Assembly (NCBI GenBank): GCA_004431415.1
Contig: QPMI01000175.1
Span: 62,001 to 126,000 of the forward strand
From: Cyanophora paradoxa
Taxonomy: Eukaryota; Glaucocystophyceae; Cyanophorales; Cyanophoraceae
Reading direction: 5' to 3'
Length of the DNA: 64,000 nt
The notes beneath the pieces are model-generated. The model was not told the origin of the DNA. It saw only the letters and a list, made by a program, of their open reading frames with translations, and ran no database searches. This document shows positions 12,276-24,600 of this stretch, one piece after another. The position numbers and the translations under genes were made by a program. Positions within the stretch are counted from its first letter, which is position 1; every line of letters begins with the position of its first letter.

Positions 12276-13860
12276 ACAAGATCCGTGCTCCTGCGGAGCA
12301 CTAAGTACGGCGAAGCCTCGCGGACGCCCTCGCGGCTGTCACAGTAGGCCTATAGGGCACTCAGCGACTGGCCAGCGAACAGCTTTCTGGCTGGAAGCTG
12401 GCTAGCTGACGGCCAGTCCAGCAGCCCTGGCCGGCTAGAGGAATATTAATGTGCTGAGGAAATAAAGGGTGGAGCATATTGAGAGGAGATTAATTATATA
12501 TAATATTGTTGGGAAGGAGGCCCGCGGCCGGGAGGGGCGAGGTTCTCGCGGCCAGGCGCATGCACAGAGCTTGCGCATCGCTTAAACAGAATCTCGAACG
12601 CATATAGCATCGATGTGCAGGGCTGCGGAGGCGAGGGCGCGCGGATGTGCAGGCGTGGCCAGGATCGAATTTTTGCGGCGGCTGGATTGCCGCGCCTTGT
12701 CGCGTCCGCAGAGCTTGCGAAAAGCTTTAAAAAGATCTCAAATGAATATTGTAGCGATGCGCATGCGCGAGGATGCGAGGGCGCGCGGAAAGATGTACAT
12801 GTTCAGGTCCGTCCAGGATCGAATTTTCGGGGTCGGCTGGGTCCTCGCGGCCCGGCACATCTGTAAACCGTGCGGAACGCTTGATCTACATCTTAGATGC
12901 TTATGCTATTGTTCCGCGCATGCGCCGCGGCGTGGGCGGGCGGAAAGCTGTCCGGGCCTGTTCAGGATCGAATTTTTGCGTCGGCTGGGTTCTCGTGCCC
13001 TGTCGCGCCCGCAGAGCTCGCGAAAAGCTTTAAAAAGATCTCAACTGAATATAGTAGCGATGCCCGTGCGTGAGGATGCGAGGGCGCGCGGAAAGATGTG
13101 CAGGTCTGTCCAGGATCGAATTTTTGGGGTCGGCTGGGTCCCCGCGGCCCGGCACGTCCGTAAACCGTGCGGAATGCTTTGTCTACATCTTAGATGCTTA
13201 TGCTATTGTTCCGCGCATGCGCCGCGGCGTGGGCGCACGGAAAGATGTCCGGGCCTGTGCAAGATCGAATTTTTGATGTCCGGTACCTTCCTGCACTGTT
13301 CGGCCTCCGAAAAGCGGATTTCGGGGGTGCGCAGGCCCTGCTATGTCTATGCGCGCCAGTACGCATCGATTGCGCGCGTCGCGGGACCGGCCGGAACCGG
13401 CCGGATCAAAATTTCGGCCGACTGTTTGCACTGGAGCGTCGAGGGCGCCCGAAACCGAGCTTGCGGCGATGCGCTCGCCCTCGCGCGTCATTCTGTATCG
13501 TTCTGGGGCGTCCCTGGCGCGATTTCGTCGCGGGACCGGGCGGGACCGGGTCCCACCTTCTGACTCGGACTGCATTTGTCGGAGGTTAAGTACCGGAATT
13601 GATCCAGAGGGAAATTCGATTTTCGCGCGACGCCCACGGGCGAGCGGTCGTCTTAGGGGAGCCAGGACGCTAAAAATGGATCTAGAGAGGTCTGTGGGGG
13701 TTAGGGTAGCTGAGTCATTAGCGGCCATCGCGTCCGTGTCGAGGCAGAATTAATAATTCTGCCTCGAGGGAGCGCGACGCGGAAATTATTTAGCAGGGGA
13801 GATCTCGAGTGGAAAAAAAGGTTAAAAAAGGAATTTATATCGGCGGTTTTTGGGTTTGAG
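12276..13860 (+). repeat. array unit 6, type C (1585 bp)
   Basis: Unit with its own combination of sub-repeats, including one with a short internal insertion around 12795. Its hairpin at 13740 is intact. Confidence 0.85.
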
Positions 13861-13924
13861 AAAGAGGCTTCGCCTGAAAGAGGCTTCGCCTGAAAGAGGC
13901 TTCGCCTGAAAGAGGCTTCGCCTG
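13861..13924 (+). repeat. 16-bp minisatellite, four copies
   Basis: Four exact copies of AAAGAGGCTTCGCCTG lie at the junction between array units. The same motif is present once at 8547-8562, twice at 16683-16714 and four times at 39079-39142, always directly after GGGTTTGAG. It is absent at the other junctions. Confidence 0.9.
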
Positions 13925-15077
13925 AGTACGGCGAAGCCTCGCGGACGCCCTCGCGGCTGTCACAGTAGGCCTATAGGGCACTGGCCAGCGGCCTGGCCGA
14001 TCGCGAACAGCTTTCTGGTTGGAAGCTGGCCGGCTGACGGCCAGTCCAGCTACCGCTGGCCGGCTAGAGGAATATAACTAGAGGAATATTAATGTACTGA
14101 GGAAATAAAGGGAGGCCGGAGCAGGTTGAGATTAGAGGAGATGAATTATATATAATATTGTTGAGAGGGAGGCCCGGGAGGGGCAAGGTTCTCGCGGCCA
14201 GGCGCATGCACAGAGCTTGCGAATCGCTTAAACAGAATCTTGAATGCATATAGCTATAGCATCGATGTGCGGGGCTGCGGAGCTCGAGGCGAGGGCGCGC
14301 GGAAAGATGTGCAGGTCCATGCAGGATCGAATTTTCGGGGTCGGCTGGGTCCTCGCGGCCCGTCGCATACGCAAAGCGTGCGGAAGACTTTGCCTACATC
14401 TTAAATGCTTATGCTATCGTTCCGCGCATGCGCCGCGGCGTGGGCGCGCGGAAAGATGTCAGGGCGCGTGCAGGATCGAATTTTGGCCGTCGGGTACCTT
14501 CCTGCGCTGTTCCGGCTCCGAAAAGCGGATTTCGGGGGTGCGCAGGCCCTGCTATGTCCATGCGCGCCAGTACGCATCGATTGCGCGCGTCGCGGGACCG
14601 GGCGGGACCGGCTAGCGCTGGATCAAATTTTCGGCCGACTCTTCGCACTGGAGCGTCGACGGCGCTTGAAATCGAGCTTGCGGCGATGCGCTCGCCCTCG
14701 CGCGGCATTCTGTATCGTTCTGGGGCGTCCCTGGCGCGATTTCGTCGCGGGACCGGGCGGGACCGGGTCCCACCTTCTGACTCGGACTGCATTTGTCGGA
14801 GGTTAAGTACCGGAATTGATCCAGAGGGAAATTCGATTTTCGCGCGACGCCCACGGGCGAGCGGTCGTCTTAGGGGAGCCACGACGCTAAAAATGGATCT
14901 AGAGAGGTCTGTGGGGGTTAGGGTAGCTGAGTCATTAGCGGCAATCGCGTCCGTGTCGAGGCAGAATTAATAATTCGTCCTCGAGGGAGTGCGACGCGGA
15001 AATTATTTAGCGGGGGGGATCTTGAGTGGAAAAAAAGGTTAAAAAAGGAATTTATATCGGCGGTTTTTGGGTTTGAG
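13861..15077 (+). repeat. array unit 7, type B (1217 bp)
   Basis: Type B unit that begins with four copies of the 16-bp motif and lacks the CAAGATCCGTGCTCC leader found at the start of most units. The hairpin at 14957 carries the type B damage. Confidence 0.85.
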
Positions 15078-16682
15078 ACAAGATCCGTGCTCCTGCGGAG
15101 CACTAAGTACGGCGAAGCCTCGCGGACGCCCTCGCGGCTGTCATAGTAGGCCTATGTATAGGGCACTCAGCGACTGGCCAGCGGCCTGGCCGATCGCGAA
15201 CAGCTTTCTGCAGCTGGCTGGAAGCTGGCTGGCTGACGGCCAGTCCAGCTAGCGCTGGCCGGCTAGAGGAATATTAATTTACTGAGGAAATAAAGGCTAG
15301 GGTGGAGCAGATTGAGAAGAGATTAATTATAATATTGTTGGGAAGGAGGCCCGGGAGGGGCGAGGTTGTCGCGGCCAGGCGCATGCACAGAGCTTGCGAA
15401 TCGCTTAAACAGAATCTCGCGATCGAATGCATATAGCATTGATGTGCGGGGCTGCGGAGGCGAGGGCGCGCGGAAAGACGTGCAGGTCCATGCAGGATCG
15501 AATTTTCGGGGTCGGCTGGATTCTCGCGCCCTGTCGCGTCCTCGGAGCTCGCGAAAAGCTTAACAAAGATCTCAAATTACTATTGTAGCGATGCGCACGC
15601 GCGAGGATGCGAGGGCGCGCGGAAAGCTGTGCAGGTCCGTCCAGGATCGAATTTTCGGCGTCGGCTCGCGGCCCGGCACATCTGCAATGCGTGCGGAAGG
15701 CTTTGTCTACATCTGAAATGCTTATCATATTGTTCCGCGCATGCGCCGCGGCGTTGGCGCACGGAAAGATGTCCGGGTCTGTTCAGAATCGATTTTTTAC
15801 CGTCGGCTGGGTTGTCGTGCTCTTCCGCGTCTTCAAAGCTTGTGGAAGGCTTCAAAAAAATGTGAAATGAATATTGTAGCGATGCGCATGCGCGAGGATG
15901 CGAGCGCGCAAGAAAAGGTCTTCAGGTCTGTAGAGGATCGAATTTTCGGGGTCGGCTGGGTCCTCGCGGCCCGGCGCATACGCAAAGCGTGCGGAAGGCT
16001 TCTTCTACATCTCAAATGCTTATGCTATTCTTCCGCGCATGTGCCGCGGCGCGGGCGCGCGGAAAGATGTCCGGGGCTGTGCAGGATCGAATTTTTGCCA
16101 CCGGGAGCCTTCCTGCGCTGTTCCGGCTCCGAAAAGCGGATCGCTGGAGTGCGCAGGTCCTGCTATGTCTATGCGCGCCCGTACGCATCGATTGCGCACG
16201 TCGCGGGACCGGCCGGAACCGGCCGGATCAAATTTTCGGCCGACTCTTCGCACTGGAGCGTCGAGGGTGCCCGAAATCGAGCCTGCCGCGATGCGCTCGC
16301 GCTCGCGCGTCATTCTGTATCGTTCTGGGGCGTCCCTGGCGCGATTTCGTCGCGGGACCGGGCGGGACCGGGTCCCACCTTCTGACTCGGACTGCATGTG
16401 TCGGAGGTTAAGTACCGGAATTGATCCAGAGGGAAATTCGATTTTCGCGCGACGCCCACGGGAGAGCGGTCGTCTTAGGGGAGCCAGGACGCTAAAAATG
16501 GATGTAGAGGGGTCTGTGGGGGTTCGGGCAGCTGTGTAATGTCCATCAATCGCGTCTGTGTCGAGGCAGAATTAATAATTCTGCCTCGAGGGAGTGTGAC
16601 ACGGAAATTATTTAGCAGGGGGGATCTTGAGTGGAAAAAAAGGTTAAAAAAGGAATTTCGGTCGGCGGTTTTTGGGTTTGAG
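15078..16682 (+). repeat. array unit 8, type D (1605 bp)
   Basis: Same length as and near-identical to unit 1 across the whole 1605 bp, although seven other units separate them. The intact hairpin lies at 16562. Confidence 0.85.
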
Positions 16683-17451
16683 AAAGAGGCTTCGCCTGAA
16701 AGAGGCTTCGCCTGATCGGCTGGGTCCTCGCGGCCCGTCGCATACGCAAAGCGTGCGGAAGACTTTGCCTACATCTTAAATGCTTATGCTATCGTTCCGC
16801 GCATGCGCCGCGGCGTGGGCGCGCGGAAAGATGTCAGGGCGCGTGCAGGATCGAATTTTGGCCGTCGGGTACCTTCCTGCGCTGTTCCGGCTCCGAAAAG
16901 CGGATTTCGGGGGTGCGCAGGCCCTGCTATGTCCATGCGCGCCAGTACGCATCGATTGCGCGCGTCGCGGGACCGGGCGGGACCGGCTAGCGCTGGATCA
17001 AATTTTCGGCCGACTCTTCGCACTGGAGCGTCGACGGCGCTTGAAATCGAGCTTGCGGCGATGCGCTCGCCCTCGCGCGGCATTCTGTATCGTTCTGGGG
17101 CGTCCCTGGCGCGATTTCGTCGCGGGACCGGGCGGACCGGGTCCCACCTTCTGACTCGGACTGCATTTGTCGGAGGTTAAGTACCGGAATTGATCCAGAG
17201 GGAAATTCGATTTTCGCGCGACGCCCACGGGCGAGCGGTCGTCTTAGGGGAGCCACGACGCTAAAAATGGATCTAGAGAGGTCTGTGGGGGTTAGGGTAG
17301 CTGAGTCATTAGCGGCAATCGCGTCCGTGTCGAGGCAGAATTAATAATTCGTCCTCGAGGGAGTGCGACGCGGAAATTATTTAGCAGGGGGGATCTTGAG
17401 TGGAAAAAAAGGTTAAAAAAGGAATTTATATCGGCGGTTTTTGGGTTTGAG
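16683..17451 (+). repeat. array unit 9, truncated type B (769 bp)
   Basis: Two copies of the 16-bp motif are joined directly to the middle of a type B unit, so about the first 450 bp of the unit are missing. It is followed by a ~70-bp start of a further unit (17452-17520) where the array ends. Confidence 0.85.
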
Positions 17452-17520
17452 ACAAGATCCGTGCTCCTGCGGAGCACTAAGTACGGCGAAGCCTCGCGGC
17501 CGCCATCGCGGCTGTCACAG

Positions 17521-17811
17521 CAGAGGGGCCGGCACTGCTGGGCGCCCGGAGAGTAGGCGGCCAGCTCCAGCCCCGGCCGGCTCATGCAACAGGGAAACGA
17601 CGACTGCAGACGCACATATATAATTTGCTACGCATGCCGGGCTTGCGACATCTGCACTAACTGAGGGCTAGCAAACTTGAACGCGCGAGGGCATGGCTGA
17701 AAGCTATCTACAACATTCGCGCGCATGAGCAGGCAGCGAGCTCGAGGTTGTATACACGAGCAGGTCCCCTTCATGGCGCAACTTGTGTAGGCAGGACGCA
17801 ACGCCTGGACC
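17521..17811. other. spacer, nothing recognised
   Basis: Unique-looking DNA between the end of the array and the GC-rich minisatellite. I see no gene or repeat in it. Confidence 0.5.
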
Positions 17812-18440
17812 ATGGTAGTCAGCCGAGGGTGGCGGGCGGGAGAGGAGGCTGGGAGGCTCACAGGGAAGAGGACAGGGACGGGGGGATCATTGGCACAGGC
17901 AGAAAGCGGTCTGGTCGGAGGCCTGGAGGGGGGTGGACGTGCCAGGGACGCGGGCGGGCCGGGAGGTCGGCTGGGGGCGGGAGGCCTGGAGGGCGGCAGT
18001 GAGGTGAGGCGCGCGGGGGGCAGGGGCGTGCCGGGAGCCTCACGGGCAAAAAGACTCGATGGGGGTGCCAGCCGTTCGACTGACGAGCGCGGCGGCCTGC
18101 GCACAGACGGGCACATCGGCGGCGGGCGGGAGGGCAGGGCGCGCAGTCGAGCTCACGAGGCTGGGAACGACGGGAGGCCTGGAGGGCGCGGGAGAGGACG
18201 CCAGGCGGGCAAGGTGACGACGCTAGTGACGGCGGGAGGCCTGAAGGGCGCGAGTCAGCGGGGGGCGCGCGGGAGGCGGCCGGGGGCGGGGGCGGGCCGG
18301 GAGGCTCACGGGGAAAACGACCGGATGGAGGCGCCGGCCGGTTCGACTGACAGACGCGCCGGCCTGTGTAGAACCGGGTAGACCGGCGGTGGGCGGGCGT
18401 GCTGACGCGGCTAGCGACGACTGGAGGGCTGGGCGGAAAC
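17812..18440 (+). repeat. GC-rich minisatellite, left flank of the transposon
   Basis: Degenerate repeat of roughly 200-270 bp built from the phrases GACTCGATG, then GTTCGACTGACGAGC, then GGCGGGCGGGAGGG, then GGGAGGCCTGGAGGGCG. The same phrases in the same orientation recur at 29590-30950 and again at 34690-36050. The transposon therefore lies between two blocks of one minisatellite family. The low-complexity frames on both strands here are not genes. Confidence 0.75.
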
Positions 18441-18694
18441 GGACAAGGAAAGCGCTGGAGAGTACTGCTGATCCGAGGTATGCAGATGCGTGTAGCTGGC
18501 CGAGCGAGCGAACGTATAGAAACACATGTAATTGGACGATATGCTACCTAGAAACGCGGACATGATCGACGGGCAGTCTGGCTGCACGTGCATGCAGGTC
18601 CCGTAGATGCACCGCGTTATTTCTTTCTGCACACAAAAATACGTCAGTGGGAGTTATGATCATAATGCATCTAGATGTGCATGATTTAACGCAC

Positions 18695-21600
18695 TCAACG
18701 CTTGCGTGCCGCCGCGGAAACGCGCTTCGGCATCGTGTCGACGAAGCGCTTGTTCTTGAACTCGACCTCCGCCTTTTCGAACTCGCGCTGGAACTGTTCG
18801 ACTTGGCCCCAGTCGCCTGGCTCGCATTCCGTGGGGACTGCGTTGACGAGTCGCTGACCGTGCGGCGCGGTGCTGTCCTCGATCCAGCGCAGGTACTGGA
18901 GCTTGTGGCCCCACATTCTTGCGTGCGTTTTCGGATCGTCTTGCCGGAGCCGCGCAAATTCTGCGCTCTCGGCCTTCTGGTCCTTGATGGCGGCTTGCAG
19001 GTCGGGGTTGACGTTCTGAATCACGTGCAGCAGCTCGTACCGTTGCAGGAGCGAGGCGTTCGCGATGAAGAAGTGCGCTCCCTCGCGCGGGCGGCTGAGC
19101 ATGACGTACAGCTGCTGTCGGTGTGTGTAGTCCCTGCTGTTCATGCCCCGCACGTCGGCGATGGCGCGCTTCAGGGTGTGGCCTTGAGCCTTGTAGACCG
19201 TCGTGCCGTAGGCGACGCGGAACGGCGGTCCTATCCTGACGTTGTGCGTGCCTCCTGCCCCACCAGCAATTTCATCCTCGTGGTCTGCGCAACGTGACCG
19301 TAGTCAATCTCGAGAGGGAAGCGCATCTGCATTCACGATCGTGCTGACAAATGCAGCGGCTCACCAGCATTTCTGGGCTCGACGTTGATTTCGACGGCGT
19401 CGACGATTCGACCGTCGGGGAGCTGGCAGCGTTCCGTGATTGCACGCCGGCCGACGCGGTCGTCGTGGAAGTAGATGTAGTACGTCATGGGGGGCATGAG
19501 GTGCGGATGCGGGAGCTGCTCCACCTTCGCCTCTATGCTCTGTTTCTTCTGCCTCGTCACTGCCGCTGCGGCCCGTACAATGTTGTCCTTGCTGACCTTT
19601 GGCTTGCTCTTCTTCCGGTCCGAAGGTCCTGGCTCGGGTTCAGGTTCGGGTTCGGGTTCCGGCTCGGGCTTGGGGGCACGGTCCGCAGTGTCGAGCGCGT
19701 GCTGGACGAGATCCGGTGCAGCGTGTTCGAGCACGAGCGGCGTGTCCGGTGTGAACTCCGTCGCGTGCTGACTGATGTAGTCGGGAGTCTCCGTGTGGTC
19801 TCGCCATTTGTAACCGGCAAGCAGTCCGATGGCGCCGTTGACGAGGCCGTCGTCTGTGTCGCGGTTCTGTCTAAGCATGACCTTGATGCCCGCCGTCACC
19901 ATGACCTTGTGGGGGATGCTTCCTTGTTCGTTCGTGCATGGGATCCTCTCGCCGTACGCGTCCACGCTCTCGCACTTCTTGATGTGCTCGCGCGGATGCG
20001 TGTCCTTGGCGACGATCTTGAGGACAGGGTCGCGGTACTGCGCGTGGTGCCGTCGGATCATCGCGTCGTTGTGCTGCTCTGCGAGCTTGTTCGTGAGGAA
20101 CATGTGGTACGCTTCGTCCCACGTGGGGTCTTGGTTCTTGGTGAGCGTGTTGTGGATGGCATTCTCGTTGTCGTCGCCGAGATCGTTGTTCAGGTCCAGG
20201 CAGTGGCGGAGAAGGTAGTGGTACACGTCGTCGACGTGGTCCGGATCCCCGTCTCGAAACCAGTTGAGGATTTGGCCGAGTTCTGGATCCGCCAGGTGCC
20301 GCATCGAGGACGGCAGGACGTGAGCCGTGAAGTAGCTGAGGAAAGTGTGCAGGTTCGGCGTGTGCCACTTGACGTCATTCTGCATCGTGATGTCCTTCCG
20401 TGCCGGCAACAACGTCTCCCACAGCGACTGGGACTTGACCGGGGGGACCTGGGCCGCGTCCCCGTACGTAATGATTGCCAAGCCTCCGAATGGGTAGCGC
20501 TGCATCACCGGCGTCCTGCCGTCGGGTCCGACCTGGTACTGCGGTAGAGGTGGCGGCGCCAACCCAGTCTCCGGGTCGCCGACGGCTTCACGTCCGCACA
20601 TGGCGTCCTCCAGGGCCGTCTTGAACGAGTAGAAGATGTTCGTCCAGCAGGACATGATCTCGTCGATCTGCAGGACGTACGTTTTCTGCAGCTCGAGTCG
20701 CAGCTTGTCGATTGTGAAGCTGCTGTGCTTGATCTTGTCGCGCTTGCCGGAGAGAAACGATTGGAGGTGGAAGCGGGTGTGCATCGTGCCGCCACCCGCG
20801 TTGAAGCCCGCGGAGCCGAACGGTGCTGCTACGGTGCAACGGCCGTGAGGGAGGGCCTCCATTCCCGCATCACCAACGTTGTACTGGTTTGCAGCGTGTT
20901 CGATGCAGCGGAGTAGGACGGTCTTTCCGCACCCCGCTCCTCCTGTGACGAAGAAGCGCGGCCCCGCAGGCATGTACCAGTACTTGAGAATCTCCGGCAC
21001 GTCTTGACCGCCCTCCGCATCGCGCCTGTATTGCATAGCCCTTGCCTTCAGCGCTTCCGCTTTGCGTCTGAGCTCGAAGTATTTCACCATCTTGTCGTAG
21101 ATTTCGCGTTGCTCCGGCTTCAGGTCGTCGGGCGACAGGAGTGGAGCTCGGGATGACGGTGGAGCCGCCTGAACGGACGGTCCGCCGGTGCCCGCTTCTG
21201 CGGAGGGTGGAATGACACCATGCGCTCGTAGGACTGCCTGTTCCGTTTCAACGGATGCAGGCTGAAACGACGGCGCTGGCAGTCCCGCTCCCAAGGCGCT
21301 CGCTGTGTTTCTGATGGTGCCGGGCTCCGCGTGTTCCGTCACGATTGCGCCCGTCGCCGTCATGTTCGGAATGTCGGTGATCCGGCCGATGATCTCTTCC
21401 ATGCGCACACGGATGTTGTCACTTGCGGCTGACGCGTGGCGCGTGATTGTTGCCTTCCGTGCTTTTGTCATTGCGGCCGCAAGGATCGCGTCGGTGACCT
21501 CCGCACGAGCCGGCATGTCGAGCAGGTCCGTCCACTCGTTCCGGAAGGGGTGGTAGAAGAGTAGCGGCGCGTACTTGGCGACTTGGCCGGAGTGGACGTT

Positions 21601-24600
21601 GAACGGCATCACAACTGGCATGGGTTGCCGTCGCATCCGCAGCTGTTTCTTGCCGCTGACGGTGTTGAAGCACGGTGTGCACCTCTCCTCGTCCGGGATC
21701 ACGAGCGGCGGCGTCTTCTGTAGCTGTCGCCGCTCTTCGTCCGACAGAGCGTCTTCACGCAGCCATCGCTGCCAGAGCGGGTCCAATACCCACGTCTTGG
21801 CCTGCCGTGCCTTCTCCTCGCGGTGCTCGCGTTCGATCTGGCGCTGAGGGTACTCCGGGGCGTCTGAGTCAGGATGGTCGTCGTCGTCATCCTCGTCATC
21901 CTCCGGCTCGTCGCCACCGTGTTGCGAGTCGGTGTGATGCGGCTCGGTTCGTCCTGTCTCCAACGTGGCTGCTGCCAAGGGAGACATGTCGATCTTGTCG
22001 CCTGGAATCCCGTCTTTCTTGGCGACGACGGCAAACCATTGCAGAAACTTGTACAGCGGCATCACGTTCCAGAACTGGTCGTCAGGCCTCTCCATGTACC
22101 AGTCGATGTCGTTGTTCACGAATATTTTCGTCTCGCCAGGATTGCGGTTGCGGATCGGTCGCATGAAGCCGCGCTGGTACGAACGTCTTGTCCGCTTGTC
22201 TGGAGGGATGCACGGAACGGTGCGGGCGTGAAACGACGAGTGCCAGATGGGGTAGTTGAGCATATGGAAAGCTGCCTCCGGCCGGCCGAGTTCGCGGTGG
22301 GAGAGCGACTTCCGAATCGCTTTCGCCATCGCGCTCCGTAGGCTGCCTCCCTTCTCGCCCGCCTTTGCGAGCGCAGCGTATATGCTCTCCAATGCCTGTG
22401 GTTCGACCTGCAGGCGTGAAATGAGCTTCAGTATGCTCTACATCCGGGCAGGGAAGCGTCGGTACGGCCGTACCTTGAGTGCGTACTTGAACATGTACGC
22501 TCCCATCGCTTCGAAGTCCGCGACGAGATCGAAGAAGAGGTTGGAGTGCGCAATGCGGGACAGCCACTCGTTGAACAGCGCCACAAACAAGTCTTCTACT
22601 GTGCGTCGCATCGGCACCAGTAGCCTGTCGCCGCGTTGCGCGTTCTTGAGCTCTGGCGTCGACCTGTGCGTTTGTATTCGTCAGGAATTGTTGCGGGGGC
22701 ACGTCATCGCAGAACTTGAGCACGCACATGAGTCTCGCGTATCGGGATGCGCGGCCTGGCAGTCCGAAGCGGCACCACTTCCTCGCCCTCCACCAGGCGT
22801 TGTTCAGCTTCTTGACGAGGTCGGCAAGTTCCTGGGCGTCCTTGTCGGAAGCGCCGTGGATGGGCTGGCATCCTTCGAGCAACGGGTTCGTGTACTCCTG
22901 AGTCGGCTTGAACTGCGCTGCAGCGGCGAAGAGCTCTTCGTGACGCTTGCGCGTGGAAGATGAATAGTGCTGTGCCTGCTTGGCCTTCGTCATGCGGCAC
23001 GTGCCGCTGTGTCGGTGAATGTTGAACGTGAGGATGACCTTCCGGAGAAACGCGGTCGCCCAATCATGACGAAGGGCATCGGGCACGTGAAGGTTGTCCT
23101 CGACGGCTGGGTCGTCGGGCTTCGGAGGTCGAGGGATCTCCGCCTTGACGATGCTGTCAAAGAATTCGAGGTACTCTTTCATGTGCTGCTTCTCGCACGT
23201 GTCGTACATAGGCATGCCTTCGCACCAGCCGATGAGGTGCCCATGCAACGTCCGCCGCTGCTGCTCGCCGTGACGGATGAAATGACCTGTCATCTTGTAA
23301 CCGCCGAACATCGCCCTCGCGCCTTCGGAGTACATCAGCTTGATCAACGCGTTCCAGCGCCGCTGATAGTGACGGACAACGATTCCGGACTCCGAGTTCA
23401 GGATCGCGTCCTTCTCGTTTGCGCTTAGCGCATCGATTGCGGCCTGGTTGTGGAACCTCTCGCGGTCGATGGCTCTGTACAGACTCGCGTCACCGTGATC
23501 GTTGAAGCTCATAGTGTACCATATCTGCGGCGGGCCGTACGTCTGTGCGGCAGCAATGAGCTGGCCGTGACCGGTCTCGAGATGCTGGTGCGATCCCGGC
23601 ACCTGGAGATGGGCGCGTTACGAAATAATGTGCAAATTGTTGTCAAGGGTGTGCTGCGGCTTACCGCATTCAGCGTCGCGCGGACGAGGTGGCGCTTAAC
23701 AAAGTCTACGGTAACGCTGGGGTCATCGACGGCGGTGGTGAGGTGGTCCATGACGTGCGCGGCCGTCACCGGGTGACCGGCCGCCTCCAACTTGTCGAGC
23801 TCGAGACTCTGAATTGCACAGTTGCTCTTCTGGTAAGCCTTGAGGTTGAGATAATCCGTCGCCTGGACGAAGAAGAATCCGATGTCGGCGACAAGGGCGC
23901 GTGCCTTGTCGGACAGCAGGAACCACTTGTTGTACTTGCTGATCGACAGCGGTACTTTGCGTTGATCGAGAGGGTCTGCAGGGTCGCCTATCCGTCCGTG
24001 CCGGCCTGCGTTCAGAAAGGGTCAATGTCCGTCTGCACGAAATCACAAATCGACGACGGTGCCGGTGCACGGTGCTCACCGTCTGGAAACGCAAATGGAA
24101 ATGGGGCCGTGCAGTACTCTGCACCCTTGCTGAAATTTAAGTGGACGCGATCGAGGATCGGCAACGTGCGAGTACGCTCGGCAACATCTTCGCCGAACGC
24201 TGTGGCAACGTCGACGAGCCTGTGGTGATACTCGGACTGCACGACTGCGGGCGTTGCCGGCTGTTGAGGCATGTCGAATCCGGTGGGGTCGCTGTACACT
24301 GCGGCCTCTGTATCGACGTCGTGCGCCGTAGCACGTGCAAGCTGCACGAACTCGTCGACGTCCTTGTTGTTGATCTGCGCGAGCTTGTCGAGGTCCACGA
24401 GATCGGGAGGGGCGCGTCTGGGCGCGTCCTCGGCTTCGTCCTCGGATCCGGTTTCGCGTGTCGACCTTGCTGTTGACGCGTCACGTGTCGGCCCGACCTC
24501 CGGCTCTGCTGTTGGCAGAGGAGGACGTGCTGTCATTGCGAGCTTCAACGACGACTCCATGAACTGCTTCAACACGGGATCTCCTACGTCGGTCAACAGC

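Larger units (their letters stand above)
5587..17451 (+). repeat. higher-order tandem repeat array (nine units)
   Basis: Nine head-to-tail units, each ending with GGTTAAAAAAGGAATTT, then TTTTTGGGTTTGAG, run through this region. Unit lengths are 1605, 1355, 1196, 1355, 1178, 1585, 1217, 1605 and 769 bp, giving the order D-A-B-A-B-C-B-D-b. Units of the same letter are nearly identical (the two D units are offset by 9491 bp, the two A units by 2551 bp) while different letters have diverged, which is the signature of a higher-order repeat. Inside the units a ~148-bp sub-repeat recurs. Open frames on both strands arise from the repeat and have no recognisable domain, so I treat the array as non-coding. 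It could be a satellite or a decayed transposon amplified in tandem. Confidence 0.88.

Noticed and set aside
5875-17200. Many 60-316-codon frames in the tandem array
   Set aside because: They occur on both strands, recur with the repeat units, shift frame between units and contain no recognisable domain.
18441-18694. 3' terminus of the Helitron (CTRR plus hairpin)
   Set aside because: I looked downstream of the stop at 18695 for a hairpin followed by CTAG-like ends and found several weak candidates but none convincing, so no terminus is claimed.
19351-20547. 398-codon open frame on the plus strand
   Set aside because: It is antisense to the helicase exon, which has all the conserved motifs. 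The plus-strand product has only Val/Arg/Leu-rich low-information sequence.
22438-22440. In-frame TAG in the Rep-Hel gene as evidence of decay or stop-codon reassignment
   Set aside because: It lies inside a phase-0 GT-AG intron (22408-22473) that joins KYALK to VEPQALESIYAALAK, so neither explanation is needed.
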